Under the pieces are notes generated by a model that was not told where the DNA came from, did no database searches, and saw only the letters and a list, made by a program, of their open reading frames with translations. Position numbers and translations under genes: made by a program. Below, in pieces: positions 9,010-19,514 of a stretch of DNA of 64,000 nt. The stretch is taken from contig NC_084499.1 of NCBI RefSeq assembly GCF_030035675.1, positions 21,307,953 through 21,371,952 of the forward strand, read 5' to 3'. Within the stretch, counting starts at the first letter, position 1. The number at the start of each line of letters is the position of its first letter. The stretch is from Rhineura floridana. Its lineage: Eukaryota > Chordata > Lepidosauria > Squamata > Rhineuridae.

Positions 9010-9565
9010 CAAATATATATATGCTCTATCTGCTTACACACAAACACATACACAACTGCAGCTACAAGTGCATATGAGGACACAAACTCTGCCCAGCTCT
9101 AAGGCCCTGAAACAAGGCTGCAAGTGTCACCCTCCCATGACTGCTGAGCCAGAATAAAAACTGTGACTTATGTACAAATGAATTCAAGTCAGGCATTTGG
9201 CAGATTCCCGCAAATTGGGAATGAGATATGCAGTGTGAGAACGAGCTGTGAAACTCTCAGGCCAAATTTAGATGTAATGAAAGGAATAAAAAGGAATAAT
9301 GGATATCAGGGAAGGGTGGAAGAGCCTAATTAGCAGTCAGGTACTTTGCAAGCACCGGCTTTCATAGCCTGGAGCCATTTGCTGGTAGCGACAGATTCAG
9401 AAAGCCGGCTTTTTCTTCTGTGCACAGCAAATCAGAGAGAAAGTGCGTCCCTGTTCAAAATGTTGCACAGTTGAATAAACCTTCCCTCCACCTCTGCCTT
9501 CACCCTTTCATTCTTGCTTTCCCACAACCAGGGATGAGATTTAGATTGCTGGCTGCTCAGGGCAA
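9010..9565. other. unassigned sequence with short AT run at its start
   Basis: A brief ATATAT run sits at about 9013-9022. The rest looks single-copy, with no gene or repeat I can name. Confidence 0.4.
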
Positions 9566-9567
9566 AG

Positions 9568-9778
9568 AGGTTCTTAGGAACCAGAAAAGCTGCTTTATAC
9601 TGGGTTAGATCCTCAGTCCACCTAGCTCAGTATTGTCTACACTGACTGGCAGCAGCTCTCCGAGGTTTCAGGCATGGGGCGTGCCCAGCCCTAACTGGAG
9701 ATGCCATTGGGGACTGAACCGGGGACCTTCTGCATGCAAGGCAGATGCGCTAACCACTGAGCCATGGCACCTCCCCAA
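9568..9778 (-). mobile_element. tRNA-derived SINE (second family), near full length
   Basis: On the minus strand the head reads as a tRNA: CCATGGCTCAGTGGTTAGCG (A box) and GGTTCAGTCCCC-like B box after TTGCATGCAGAAGG. The body has GGAGAGCTGCTGCCAGTCAG-like sequence and ends in a tail related to ACTCAGTATAAGGCAGCTTC. It differs from the Sauria SINE in body and tail. Nine other copies occur in this window. Confidence 0.85.
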
Positions 9779-9884
9779 ACCAGAGTGTTTGTTCTGTATT
9801 TTCTGTGCCAGCTATCCATTTAAATCAAAGCAAATCAAACTTTTCTCATCTCGCCTTCAGACCACAATGATCAACTGAGCCTAT

Positions 9885-9980
9885 AGGGGGTGAGATGATC
9901 TTTCAGGTCTCCTGGTCCTAACCTGTATATGGCTTTAAACACCAAAAACAGCACTTTGAACTTGGCCTGGAAGCTAATGG
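9885..9980 (-). mobile_element. L2-type LINE fragment
   Basis: The minus-strand peptide FKVLFLVFKAIYRLGPGDL followed by KDHLTPYR matches the C-terminal ORF2 region of L2 elements; the copy at 47687-48200 has LGPGYLKDRLTPY in the same place. Confidence 0.75.
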
Positions 9981-10012
9981 ACAGCCAGTGGTTTGAAACA
10001 GAAAATTTAGGG

Positions 10013-10107
10013 TTGTACCCAACATTGGTCATATTCAGAGAAGACCCACTGAAATTAAAGTTCATTACTAACTTCTGCTGAGTAAAATTTAGTTGGATAC
10101 ACCCCTT
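10013..10107. mobile_element. palindromic fold-back MITE (TACTCAGAGTAGAC family), partial
   Basis: It runs from GGGTTGTACCCAAC to TAGTTGGATACACCCC, so its two ends pair as an inverted repeat. Between them lies GAGAAGACCCACTGAAATTA, the family's hallmark. The other arm is shortened. Confidence 0.7.
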
Positions 10108-10124
10108 ACTTGTGACAGCACACA

Positions 10125-11480
10125 CACTTGTACTGAGCTTTTACTCTCTCCAGTAAGGTCAATTTCATTTCTCTCCCACCTCTTTATATTTAGTTTTGTC
10201 TGCTTCATAAGGGGTTTATAGGAATCCTCATACAAATTTTCCCATTTCATTCTCAGATCTAATTTTGTTTCATATCTCAACCAATTATTCATATTTAATT
10301 CCTCTTTCCTTATATTCCATAAAAACAGCTGACATTCAGTTTTTAGTCCTCTGTGTCTCCATAATCCTGCAACTCTTCTTTCAACTCTCTAGAAGATTTC
10401 TGTATGTAAATTATTGTGTTATCCGCATATAGACCCAGCAGCTTGTGATCAATATCCTGAAATTTTATTGTCTGACTCTCACGACAATGCAAATAATGGT
10501 CCGGACAACCCTGCCATTTTCCTTTCTGAAGTCATATTTCCTTGGACATTTCCCCCTTAATTAGTAACTTGGCTGTTGATTCTGCATGTATTGAAATCCA
10601 TCCATCTGCAGAATCTGCTGCCAACTCTGAATTATTTTATAGTCTCCTTTCACTATAGCCATTCCAGCCTGTCATATGCCTTTTTGGCATCCAGAAAAAT
10701 ACATTGTTATTCTTGAATTAATTCATAGGGGTGCATCCAACTGTTTTAATGATAGTTGGACCTGTTCATTAATAAACTTGTTAGTCGTGCCTATTAATTT
10801 CAATGGGGCTGCTCTAAGTATGACTAACATTAGATACAACCCATAATATTTAATGTTCTGGGTATATTCATGTTCAGTGTACGCCCTCCAATAAATCTTG
10901 TTTAATCCAACATGTATACATGTTTAAATATGAGTTGATTTAATATTCCAGATAATATAGACATTCAGATTTTATAATTTTAAAAAATTAAACATTATGG
11001 GCCTATCAGATCCTCCATCATTTCCATTTTATCTCTCTTTTTTTGTGGATCACAGTTTTCCCCATCATCCATTCTCATGGCATTTCCTCTTGTCTGTGGA
11101 TTTCATTTAATACTTCAATTAGATGAGATGCTAATGTTTCTACAAATACTTCATGATGTTCTGCAATTCATCCATCCGGACCTGACACTTTGCCTGCTTT
11201 TTTTAATTGCTTATTCTATTTTCTCCTTTTTATTTCCTGATCCAGAAACTCCCTCTCTTCCATTGTTAATGTGGGAAGTCTAACTTCTTAAAACAACAAG
11301 CCTCTTAATGTTTTTTTTAAAACACCAATCTGGTTCTCAGTTTTATATAATTTACAGTGTGTAATAAATTTGGCAGATCTCAGCCCACTCTGTCATTAAC
11401 CTATATCTTCTTCATTCTTTATTGAAGTGATTATATTATTTCCATATGTTTTTCTTCAGACTATTCGCTAATAACCTAGA
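10125..11480 (-). mobile_element. L1 LINE, decayed ORF2 (RT and downstream region)
   Basis: Minus-strand peptides match L1 ORF2 in order. Near 11200 there is a degraded block like EAIKKxKxGKSPGPDG. Near 10700 is FLDAKKAYDRLEW, the first catalytic Asp motif of L1 reverse transcriptase. At 10089-10292 is NNWLRYETKLDLRMKWENLY and KQTKLNIKRWERNEIDLTG, the region after RT. Multiple stops and frameshifts show that it is old. A fold-back MITE has inserted at 10729-10845. Confidence 0.75.
10729..10845. mobile_element. palindromic fold-back MITE nested in the L1
   Basis: The ends GGGGTGCATCCAACT and AGATACAACCC are inverted relatives. The middle has TATTAATTTCAATGGGGCTG and CTCTAAGTATGACTAAC, the family's arm sequence. 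L1 sequence resumes on either side, so the MITE is younger than the L1. Confidence 0.7.
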
Positions 11481-11499
11481 GCAAGGAAGGAAACCTGGC

Positions 11500-11568
11500 T
11501 GATGCCCAGGAGTGATGGGAACTGTAGTCTAGCACTGTCTAGAAAGCACCATGCTAGCTACCCTAGGG
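11500..11568. mobile_element. fragment of the GGACTACAACTCCCATCAT MITE family
   Basis: GAGTGATGGGAACTGTAGTC and the following AGAAAGCACCATGCTAGCTA resemble one arm and the outer end of a palindromic family also seen at 16865 and 55293. Confidence 0.5.
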
Positions 11569-11569
11569 T

Positions 11570-11588
11570 ACCCTAACCCTAACCCTAG
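11570..11588. repeat. telomere-like (CCCTAA) tract
   Basis: ACCCTAACCCTAACCCTAG holds just under three CCCTAA units. It lies inside a longer local repeat of CTACCCTAGG (about 11557-11598), so simple slippage of that sequence is a good alternative to a telomeric origin. Confidence 0.7.
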
Positions 11589-11604
11589 CTACCCTAGGCT
11601 AATA

Positions 11605-11697
11605 AGTTCTATCCAGTGTAATTAATGGACATGACTGTGAACTTCGGTACATTAATTTCAGTGGTACTACTCTGGGAAGAACGTAGTTGGATACAAT
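11605..11697. mobile_element. palindromic fold-back MITE (TACTCAGAGTAGAC family)
   Basis: AATTAATGGACATGACTGTG on the left and ACATTAATTTCAGTGGTACT on the right form the facing arms. The right end GTAGTTGGATACAATAC is the family terminus. Confidence 0.65.
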
Positions 11698-11699
11698 AC

Positions 11700-13025
11700 T
11701 ACAGTTTTTTTATTTCCAAATTCAAATTTATTTATATATTTAGCCGAGTAACTCTATACTAAAAACATCTGGATGATAACAGGTTGGTGAAGGCTGTTCC
11801 AAACCAGTGAGTGAGTGGAATGTGAAGTTCCTGAAGCTGGAAGATCATTGTGCAAAATTTATCATTTTATTGCACCCAAGTTCTCAATGAGAAATACTTC
11901 TTCAAAATTCAGAGCTTGGGTGCTTTACATTTGTTGCCAGTTCCTGACTGTTTTAACAGGATCAAAGAATGAATCTTGTGAGGGGTGAACAGTTGAGTAC
12001 TGCCACATTCTAAGCACTCCTGGCACTCCAACTGTCAAACCAGACACTAATGCCATTGCACCTCAGCTATCGAATACCGTCAAATTCTGCATACCATTGC
12101 ATGCCAAGCATTGCATACGATCCAGTCATCAAACACTGAAATTAAAGAGAGGAATCAAATATTGTGTGATTACTCTGCAGATGGTTCAAGGGCTATTTGG
12201 AAGATATTCAATAGCAAAATTAGCAGAGGGTAATTATGAAGGGAATTTGAGTATGTGCATTAATTTCAGCTCTTGAGATCAGCTAAAAGAAGAAATCACA
12301 TTTCCTAGCAATTGTAACACTGGACAATCAATTATGTACTCGTGCAATACAGCGTAATACAGAAAAGCCATCAGAATGCAAATATTCTTTCTCCTCATGA
12401 GCTAAATAATTGTGTCTCTTATTCTCGGCATTAATCCAACATCTTCAGAGAAGAAGTTGTGTTCTTCGGTCACTGGAGCCAGGTCATTACTATTTCATAG
12501 ATAAAAGCTTCTAAAGTCCAACTCCCGTGAAGTTCCTGCCAAATGCGCTTAAAAGCCATTCCATATTGCCAAAGATGGATAGCATCTTTGCTAAAGTGCA
12601 GCTGCAGACACTCAGAGTTTCCATCTTTCTCTCAATTAAGTGTTCATTTTGGCCACAAGCCTGTTGCAGCTTTCTGACTATGATCAAATCTCCTCACCCA
12701 CCTCCCACCCCCTGCAGCTAATATGACTCTGCCCTGGAAACGCCATAATCCATCAGTGGCCAGCAGCTGGGAAAGAAAATGCAGTCAGGAATCCAGCTGA
12801 CAGCGGGAGGCTTCCATCACAGGTATAATCATTTCTTCCTCTCTTAAGGAAGGAAAGCATAAAATCCTCAAAGCTTTCCAGATCAATATAGCACATTTAA
12901 AAGATCCTGCTCCCTTTCCAGGTCAATTTTCTTCAAACAAAAATCCAAAAGAAGCTTTTGAGAGCTTGTGTGTGCTAGCTGGCCCCCATCTGCTCGTGAA
13001 TAACCATGTCACTTTGGCCACACTC
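11700..13025. other. low-repeat intergenic sequence
   Basis: About 1.3 kb with no LINE, SINE or MITE that I recognise. It is AT-rich around 12160-12460. There is no convincing exon: open frames are short and lack conserved motifs. Confidence 0.45.
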
Positions 13026-13030
13026 ATACC

Positions 13031-13377
13031 ATAGTATCATAGAATCATAGAATAGTAGAGTTGGAAGGGGCCTGTAAAGCCATCAAGCCCAACCCCCTGC
13101 TCAGTGCAGGAATCCAACTTAAATCATCCCCAACAGATGCCTGTCCAGCTGCCTCTTGAATGACTCTAGTGTTGGAGAGCCCACCACCTCCCTAGGCAAT
13201 TGGTTCCATTCTCATACCGCTCTAACAGTAAGGAATTTTTCCTGAGGTTCAGTTGAAATCTGGTTTCCTGCAACTTGAGCCCATCATTCCGTGTCCTGCA
13301 CTCTGGGATGATCAAGAAGAGATCCTGGCCCTCCTCTGTGGCGCAACCTTTCAAGTACTTGATGGGTGCTATCATAT
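13031..13377 (-). mobile_element. CR1 LINE, classic amniote subfamily, 3' end
   Basis: On the + strand it begins ATCATAGAATCATAGAATAG, the inverted CR1 3' tail with tandem octamers, then AGTTGGAAGGGGCCTGTAAA and CCAACCCCCTGCTCAGTGCA. The ORF2 C-terminus follows, with minus-strand NLRKNSLLLERYENGTNCLG. This subfamily has a different tail from the CR1 at 4901-7134. Confidence 0.9.
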
Positions 13378-13500
13378 CCTGGGAAGTGTAGTTTGTGAAG
13401 GGTGCTGAGAGTTATTAGGAGACCCCTATTCCCCCTCACAGAGCTACAATTCCCAGAGTCCCCTAGCAAGAAGGACTGGCTGTTAAACCATAAACATATG
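13378..13500. mobile_element. palindromic MITE (TCCTGGGAACTGTAGTTTG family), one arm
   Basis: TCCTGGGAAGTGTAGTTTGT, GAAGGGTGCTGAGAGTTATT and CAGAGCTACAATTCCCAGAG follow the same order as in the complete copy at 61000-61275. It abuts the CR1 end exactly. Confidence 0.75.
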
Positions 13501-14300
13501 GTGTGAACGTGGTCTGAATGGTATCTGCAGGAGGCCCTCTCCTGCAGAGCACAGTGACCAGCTAGGTATGTAAGAGGAGAAACAATCTTTTAGATATCCA
13601 GATCCCAAGCCTTGTAATCAAACATCAGGGCAGCCGCTAGCCATGGAGTGGAACCAAGCCAGTGCCTTGTTCCCATAGGTATAATCACTGTGCATCACTG
13701 CCATGTAACATAATCAGCACTACTGTCAACAAACCAACCTGTGGAGAGGTAGTGGTGAGATAAACACGATGGTGGCAGCAGTGGCACTTCTGGTGGAAGT
13801 GGAGATCCCAACGGTGGTGGGCTCAGCAGGTTTGGCGGGCCCTTCTGAGCTCAACACATCTATTGTGCCCATTCTGGATGCCAGCCCTGTGTTCGCTGGA
13901 CCTGAGAGCCTCTTCCAAGCCAGAGTGTTCAACCAATGCATGAGGCGCTTGAGATTCCACAGTCACCAGACACCAGTGAAGCCCTGCAGCCTGTATAATC
14001 TCTCACGCTAGTAGCAACCTCTTGGGGAAGGTTCAGGGTCGATTAATCAGTATGGGGAGGTGGGGGCAATCCTTCACTAGTATCTGGTGCTTGAAGAGAA
14101 AGCGTTGCTATGCCAACTGCATCCAACCTACTTTCTGGAGCTTTGATACAACAAGAAGCAAACAGAAAATCAAGCAAGAAGGAGAGAAGTAGACATCTTG
14201 GTGGGCTAGCCCAAGACGTAGATGGTCCTGAAGCAGAAGCACATGTGGCCTGGACTGGGATTGGGAGGCGGATAGAGAAGGCACCCCACCTCTGGAAACA
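13501..14300. other. unassigned sequence
   Basis: No repeat family is recognised. A GC-rich stretch at 13770-13930 is open on both strands without domain similarity. Confidence 0.4.
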
Positions 14301-14305
14301 ATGTG

Positions 14306-14592
14306 GGACTGAAACACACTGCCATCCTTCAAAATTTGCACCTCTCCGGATTTTGCAATGAAGTTCCCAAATGTGTACAGAAATGCATATTCTAAGGTAG
14401 GGAGGTGTGCATAAAAATTAATGCATTCACAAAAACAACATACACAAAAGACTACTTGAGGCAAAATTGCTTTGCAAAAATGTGTATATTAGGAGAATTT
14501 TGCACCAAAATGCTGATGAATTTTCGTGATTACTTTTAAAAAAATAAATAAATTGCAAACTGGTGTAGAAAAGTGGGGAACTGAACTCAGTT
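14306..14592 (+). mobile_element. AT-rich MITE with ~30-bp internal units
   Basis: It contains GCCATCCTTCAAAATTTGCA, TTTTGCAATGAAGTTC, several AAAAATGnnTATATTAGG-like units and TGCTGATGAATTTTC, in the order common to all copies. The outer end (TAGGGATGGGC type) is worn away. Other copies supply the family outline. Confidence 0.75.
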
Positions 14593-14784
14593 CAGGATGC
14601 AGAATTATCTCCAGGCCGCTCCCCTCACAGGCCTCGCTCCACCCACTCCTGGAGTGCTTTTGCCTGGCTGGTATGTTTTCAAACAATGGTATTGCCCTTT
14701 GCTTGCCTTGATGGAGGATGGAAAGATGTCTGTGTGTAGTAACTTTGACTTGTGCATGCCTGGCATGTACCCTACAGTGAAAAA

Positions 14785-14900
14785 GCAAGAGTCACATCTG
14801 TTGCTCTACCCACTTTTGCCATTGGCCTTGCCCACCAGTGGCATGTGGCCCCCAAAAAGTTCCCAATGAAGTCATGCTGCCCTCAAGTTGAAAAAAGCTC
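14785..14900 (-). mobile_element. hAT-like element fragment
   Basis: The inverted hallmark GCCCACCAGTGGCATGTGGC lies next to inverted left-end sequence. Only the left third of the element is present. Confidence 0.7.
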
Positions 14901-14924
14901 CCTAGTCCTCATCTCATGTATCTT

Positions 14925-15165
14925 TGATTCTGTTTCTGGATTTAATTTTAATTTTTGCCCAGTTCTTTGGTCTGTTATTCAGATGATCTCCTTATGTCCT
15001 GTTGGTTAGCTGTTTTTCAGTTTTTAGTGGGTTTTTTGTTTTTGAGTATTTTAATCGGTCTTTCGTGGTAAGCAGCCTTGAGCAAACTCTACTGAGGCAG
15101 AGAGGTGGCATAGAAGGTCGGTCATATATATATATTGATTAAAAAAATAAATCAAATAAGCCCTC
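14925..15165 (+). mobile_element. LINE 3' tail, unclassified
   Basis: A T-rich stretch leads to AAGCAGCCTTGAGCAAACTC and an AT-rich simple-repeat end (ATATAT, then AAATAAATCAAATAA). This is the layout of a LINE 3' end, but the family is uncertain. Confidence 0.45.
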
Positions 15166-15239
15166 TCAGACTGGAGGCTCTTGACACTTTTATACACCTC
15201 TGGATTTATACAATAATTAACTTGCTAATTCAGAAAACT

Positions 15240-16216
15240 CTTAATTGCTCGGTTCAAGTCTTGCAGAGGAGCCCACAGGGCAAAGGCAAGTTGTTCCGAC
15301 AGCAGTTGGAGGTGAACTGAGGCCCTTTGAGTGTCTGCCTCCAAGTCCGCCTCTCGTAGCCATCACGCCCTTCGTAAGACCTGTGGTCCTTAAAGGGCCA
15401 ACCTTCTGGCATGCAGACAGGCACACCCTGTGTCCTGGCCAACCCCGTTGGGTTCAGACCCAAACTCATCTGGTGTGTTTTCCTCTGTTATGTTTAATGC
15501 GACGTCTCAACTTAGAGCGTTTCTCAGATCAGCTTACAGATTATACAGGACCCTGCATCTCTACACAGTACAACTAGGTATGGCTACTCAAGCTACGGTG
15601 TCGTCGCAGCAATTAGACATGTCCCTGGAGACCCTTTGCAAAGGCTCAGGGTGGGCTTTCCATTTGTGTGGGGAAGGTTTCACTGAATGAGACTATATGA
15701 CCATTCATATAGTCCTGCACCAGTCCTGCAAACAGGTTAAAAAGCTGGCACTATCTCCTCGCGCCTGCGCATCAGCCGGCATGTCCTTGGCGGTGGTGGC
15801 ACTTCATCCAGACCCTCCTCTGACGCTACCTCTGGCTGGGCATCTGAATCCTCCTCCTTGGGAGGTGTGAGTGGCGGCTTGGGTGACAAAGCAGGGCTGA
15901 GCGGTGGGACTGGGGTCAGCTCAATGTCAGACAGTGTTTCCTCAGCTGGAACTGGAACTACAGGGGTAGAGTTGTCGCTGTCTAAACTGCTGAAGCCTTC
16001 TCCCTCTGCAGTCCCACTGGGCCCCCCAGGATCCCATTTTTCCTCCTCCTCCTCCTGATCACCCACTGGGAGCCCCCCATGGAGCCCATGCACTCTGCAC
16101 AGCTGTATCTGAAAGTTTGGGAGGCACTCCGCAGGGATGGGGAAGCAGCAGCGCCCTCCCCCAAGATGTTGCCAGACTACAACTGACTCTGCAGCGAACG
16201 TGAGCCTTAAAAGCAA
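15240..16216 (-). mobile_element. possible LTR-element fossil (acidic, proline-rich frame plus LTR-like stretch)
   Basis: A 159-residue minus-strand frame (15737-16216) is rich in Glu, Asp and Pro and ends in a basic patch (RTCRLMRRREE). A stretch of about 450 bp follows on the same strand that looks neither LINE- nor SINE-like. This arrangement resembles the end of an LTR-retrotransposon polyprotein next to a long terminal repeat. No protease, polymerase or second terminal repeat is seen. If correct it is a small broken remnant. It could instead be unrelated chance-open sequence. Confidence 0.3.
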
Positions 16217-16399
16217 GACAAGGAGAAATTGTGCTCAGTTGTGAAATAACACTTAAGATGGCACCTCGGGGAAATGTGTAGAGATGTTAGGAATAATATT
16301 ATGTCTAGCATTTCTGGTGGGGGGCAGGGGTGGACTGACTGAAAGCCTATCAGAGCCAGTTGCTGACACTGGGCAGATCTGGCTCCTGTCTGATCACTT

Positions 16400-16765
16400 A
16401 TGCTCTACCTCAATCACAGAGATCCTCTGATGGGGCACTTCTGGTGGTTCCTCACGCAGCCCCTGAGGCCTGGCCAGCCTTCCCTAGAGACTGAGTCTTT
16501 ACATGTGGCAGGCCCTGCCCCGTGGAACTCCCTTCCAGTAGACACTCGGCAGGAGCTGTCCCTGCCTTCATTTAGACGTCTTCTGAAATCTATTGTTTAG
16601 ACAGGCCTCCCCAATGTGAATTTCTCTTTTCAACCAACCAGTATTTACTGATGTTTTCATGGATGCTTTTATGGATTTTGTTATAACCTTGTATGTTGTA
16701 TACTGCCTTGATGTAGCTTTTTGACAGTGTGGATCACAAATACTCCTATAAATAAACAAATAAAG
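16400..16765 (+). mobile_element. L2-type LINE, 3' end
   Basis: The frame ending near 16600 reads AGPAPWNSLPVDTRQELSLP and then SFRRLLKSIV, the usual L2 ORF2 C-terminus (APxLWNSLP). After the stop come the T-rich 3' UTR, TATACTGCCTTGATGTAG and an (AAATAAAC) end. Confidence 0.85.
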
Positions 16766-16864
16766 CTACCTGAAAGGGAGACAACCTGTGGTGCACACAC
16801 AGGCACAAACGCAGATGAAGAGGTGGGCAATCCTCATTTATTATCATAGCGGTATTGCAATATA

Positions 16865-17045
16865 GAGGGCTGGAGGGTTGCAGCCAGATGTCACTGGACT
16901 CCAGCTCCCATCATCACCGCTGGCCATCGGCCATGCTGGTTGCTGGAAATGCTGCAAGTTGGCGGTCGCAAGCTTGGTGTTACTGAACTACAACTCCCAT
17001 CCTCCCTGACCCACTGACCGTGCTGTCTGTGGGAATTAGACTCCT
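16865..17045. mobile_element. MITE of the GGACTACAACTCCCATCAT family, two overlapping copies
   Basis: TGGACTCCAGCTCCCATCAT is followed by GGCCATGCTGGTTGCTGG. A second unit with ACTACAACTCCCATCCTCCC and CCGTGCTGTCTGTGGGAATT follows about 100 bp on. Confidence 0.65.
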
Positions 17046-17720
17046 ACAGCACCCAGAGGGCAACACACATTCTCCACCAAACAGTCTCAGTAACAGTCAG
17101 GTGTTGGCCAAGTCCACCAAATCACTGCCATCTGCAGCTATCCTGCCCATTCTCCTGGTCTTTCTCTCTGATGCCACGTGGACTTGCTCTATATGAGCCT
17201 CCAACAAGATCTGTCACTGCATTTCTCTCTAGTTCCATCTTGATGTGAACAACTCATTAGCTTCAGCTTTCTTGCACTCCTGGAAGGCCATGGCCTGGTG
17301 CCAAGGGTTCCTGCCCAGCCCAGCAATAAGCAGCACCCAAAACAGACACGCTGAGCGGCTGAGCGGTTCCTAGCAATCCAGGTTTGACAACTCCCATCAT
17401 TTCACCCTCCTCCTTTAGAGTTCCTGCATATCAACAAGTGTGCAAATTAGGATGATTAGAGTTTGCAAATTGGTGGTGATTGGGGCTAATCGCTTGATGG
17501 GAACTTTTTAGACAACTCAATCAGCTTGATGGCTTCCCCGGAATTAATTAATGGGAGCTGGTTAATTCATACATCCATGGGACTTTTATCTGTCTCGAGA
17601 GCCTGGCCCAGAAAGAAAATAGAAAAAGCAGCCTTGAGTCATTTTGATCTCTGATTCCTGCGAGAATAAAATGGGGAGATCACGAATGCTACCTTGAGAC
17701 AGGATAACAATGTATTTATT
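17046..17720. other. low-repeat sequence with candidate conserved element
   Basis: No repeat is recognised. The part at 17430-17580 is AT-rich with GATTAGAGTTTGCAAATTGG, GGGCTAATCGC and GGAATTAATTAATGGGAGC, a packed set of homeodomain-like sites. Confidence 0.4.
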
Positions 17721-17726
17721 TAGAAC

Positions 17727-18080
17727 AGGGGCAAGGAAAACCTTTTCAGCCTGAGGGCCACATTTCCTAATGAGGACCTGTTGGGGGCCGCATTCCAGTG
17801 CTGAGTGGTGCCAGAGGCAAAGGTGGGTGGAGCAACTGATCTGATTTTTGCCTTTGTGTGGCAGGCTGCCATGCAAAATCCAGAGGTTTCTACAAATACG
17901 CACCTACAGAGCTCGCCATCCAAGAGGCATTATGACAGTTCAAGGATACATTTCGGCCTGGACAAAGCCCTCAGGGGGGTTATGGGGCAGAGTCAATGAG
18001 GGGAGAGGCCTGGCAGCAGCGGACAAATCCCTAGGGCCAGACAGAGACCCATGGAAGGCTATATTCATTCCACCCCCCAC
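17727..18080 (+). mobile_element. hAT-like element, near full length, diverged
   Basis: It starts ACAGGGGCAAGGAAAACCTT, with CAGCCTGAGGGCCACATTTC next. GGTGGGTGGAGCAACTGATC and a mid-element ATTATGACAGTTCAAGGATA follow. The right end is worn away near 18080. Confidence 0.7.
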
Positions 18081-18411
18081 CCCACAACCCTGATTTAAAA
18101 GACTTCTCATTATACCATTCTACAGCAAAACATCCGGGGCAGTTTGCAAAAACATGACAGAATACAAACCAAACATATTTAAAATGTTATGTATGTTGAT
18201 GCAATAAAAAGCTTGGGGAAATTTTTTAAAAAGGTATTTTTTCAGAACTGAAAAGTTAACAGCATTGCTGCCAGGCGGGCCTCTCAGCGGAAGGAATTCT
18301 GCAAACACGAGCAGCTGATGTCTCTGGTTACCACCCGCTTCGCCTCGGATGGAGGAGAGGCTCCAAAAATGACATCACTTTGTGAGCAGGTTGATTTGGA
18401 AGCCATAACCA

Positions 18412-18612
18412 GGAAGAAAGAGCCTTTTGCACCCTGAGGGCTACACTTCCTTCGGGGGGGCCACATGCCCGTGGTAGGCAGGGTCAAAGGCAAAACACCC
18501 AAGGACATAGCAAAGCAGGGCCTGTGAGGAGCATGGCCTGTGGAGAGAGGGTGGAGTGGGGTGGGTCAGGTGGGTCAGGGATTGAGGCCTGGGCCTGAGA
18601 TTCTCCAATCCT
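18412..18612 (+). mobile_element. hAT-like element with internal deletion
   Basis: The left third (ACCCTGAGGGCTACACTTCC, GGCCACATGCCCGTGGTAGG) joins directly to the right third (GGGCCTGTGAGGAGCATGGC, GCCTGGGCCTGAGATTCTCC). The middle with the TGTACAGTAGGCT block is absent. Confidence 0.7.
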
Positions 18613-18654
18613 GATGCAGAACTGTAGAGATATGTACCAGCACCTTGGTTTGTG

Positions 18655-18800
18655 CTCAGGTACAGACTAGAAGCCAATAAAGTCCTTTGAATACTACTGA
18701 GACACGTTCCTATTGACCGATCCCTGTCGGCACCCTGCCACTTGTCCTCACTGAAACTTCTGAATGGTCTTCAAAGGAAGGCCATCTCTCCAAAAAGCCA
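18655..18800 (-). mobile_element. L2-type LINE fragment, very diverged
   Basis: AGAAGCCAATAAAGTCCTTT and TGAAACTTCTGAATGGTCTT are placed like the antisense L2 blocks at 25600-25730 (for LHWLPV and LKTxQKLQ). The match is weak. Confidence 0.4.
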
Positions 18801-19180
18801 TTCATCATCTTGTGGACTCAGGGGCCAAACCCCAACCCCATTGACAGTGAGAAGCCATGAAGGGCATGGGATGAGCAAAAAAGTGGTAGGCAACTCAGCT
18901 GCCTCTCTCCAAGCACCTTGTCCATAGCCTCAGGATGCAATAACCGAAAGCCACCCCATAAACCGTGTCTAGACAAGGCACTGAATGCATCAACTGACTG
19001 CACTGCAGAAGAGGCAGCATCCAAGCTGCAATGGATGTGAGCAACTACCCTCAAAGTACCTAGGGCAAAGATGTCACTACCATGGATTCCTGAATATCAC
19101 TCTATATAGGCCAAGCTGGAGTAGACCCTGAACTCCTCAGAAAATATCCACTGGATGACATCTTATGGACTTTCTAGACA

Positions 19181-19376
19181 GAGCCAGCTTGTCATTGTTA
19201 GAGTGTTGGACTAGGACCAAAGAGACCAGGGTTCAACTCAGCCATGAAGTCTCAGCCTAACCTACCTCACAGGGCTGTTGTGAGAAGAAAATGGAGAGAG
19301 AACAGAACCAGGTACGCCACCTTGAGCTCCTTGGAGGAAAGGTGGGATATACTGTGAATGTAATAAATAAATAAAT
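19181..19376 (+). mobile_element. tRNA-headed SINE with L2-like tail
   Basis: The head has GAGTGTTGGACTAGGACC and the B box GGTTCAACTC, like the Sauria SINE. The body continues AACCTACCTCACAGGGCTGT, TGTGAG, and the tail is CTTGAGCTCCTTGGAGGAAA, GGTGGGATAT with a TAAATAAATAAAT end. So it shares a head with the Sauria SINE but has a different tail. The A box is worn. Confidence 0.8.
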
Positions 19377-19379
19377 GGA

Positions 19380-19480
19380 AAAATGGAAATGGACTGCCTT
19401 CAGGTCGATCCCAACTTACGGCTACCCAACGAATAGGGTTTTCATGGTAAGCGGTGAGGCAGCATTATTTCCTGTTCCAC
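19380..19480 (-). mobile_element. BovB-tailed SINE or BovB 3' end, fragment
   Basis: On the + strand GACTGCCTTCAGGTCGATCC and CCAACTTACGGCTACCCAAC are the inverted BovB tail. The adjoining TAGGGTTTTCATGGTAAGCG is found next to the tail in the 5S-derived SINE too, which suggests a SINE and not the LINE. The head is missing. Confidence 0.75.
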
Positions 19481-19514
19481 CCTGTATTCGCTGCATGCAG
19501 CTCTGTGACCATTT

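Noticed and set aside
11570-11588. chromosome end or telomere fusion
   Set aside because: Fewer than three units, embedded in a local CTACCCTAGG repeat in the middle of ordinary sequence.
13769-14011. Ala/Val-rich exon
   Set aside because: Open on both strands with no splice-site pattern or domain that I can support.
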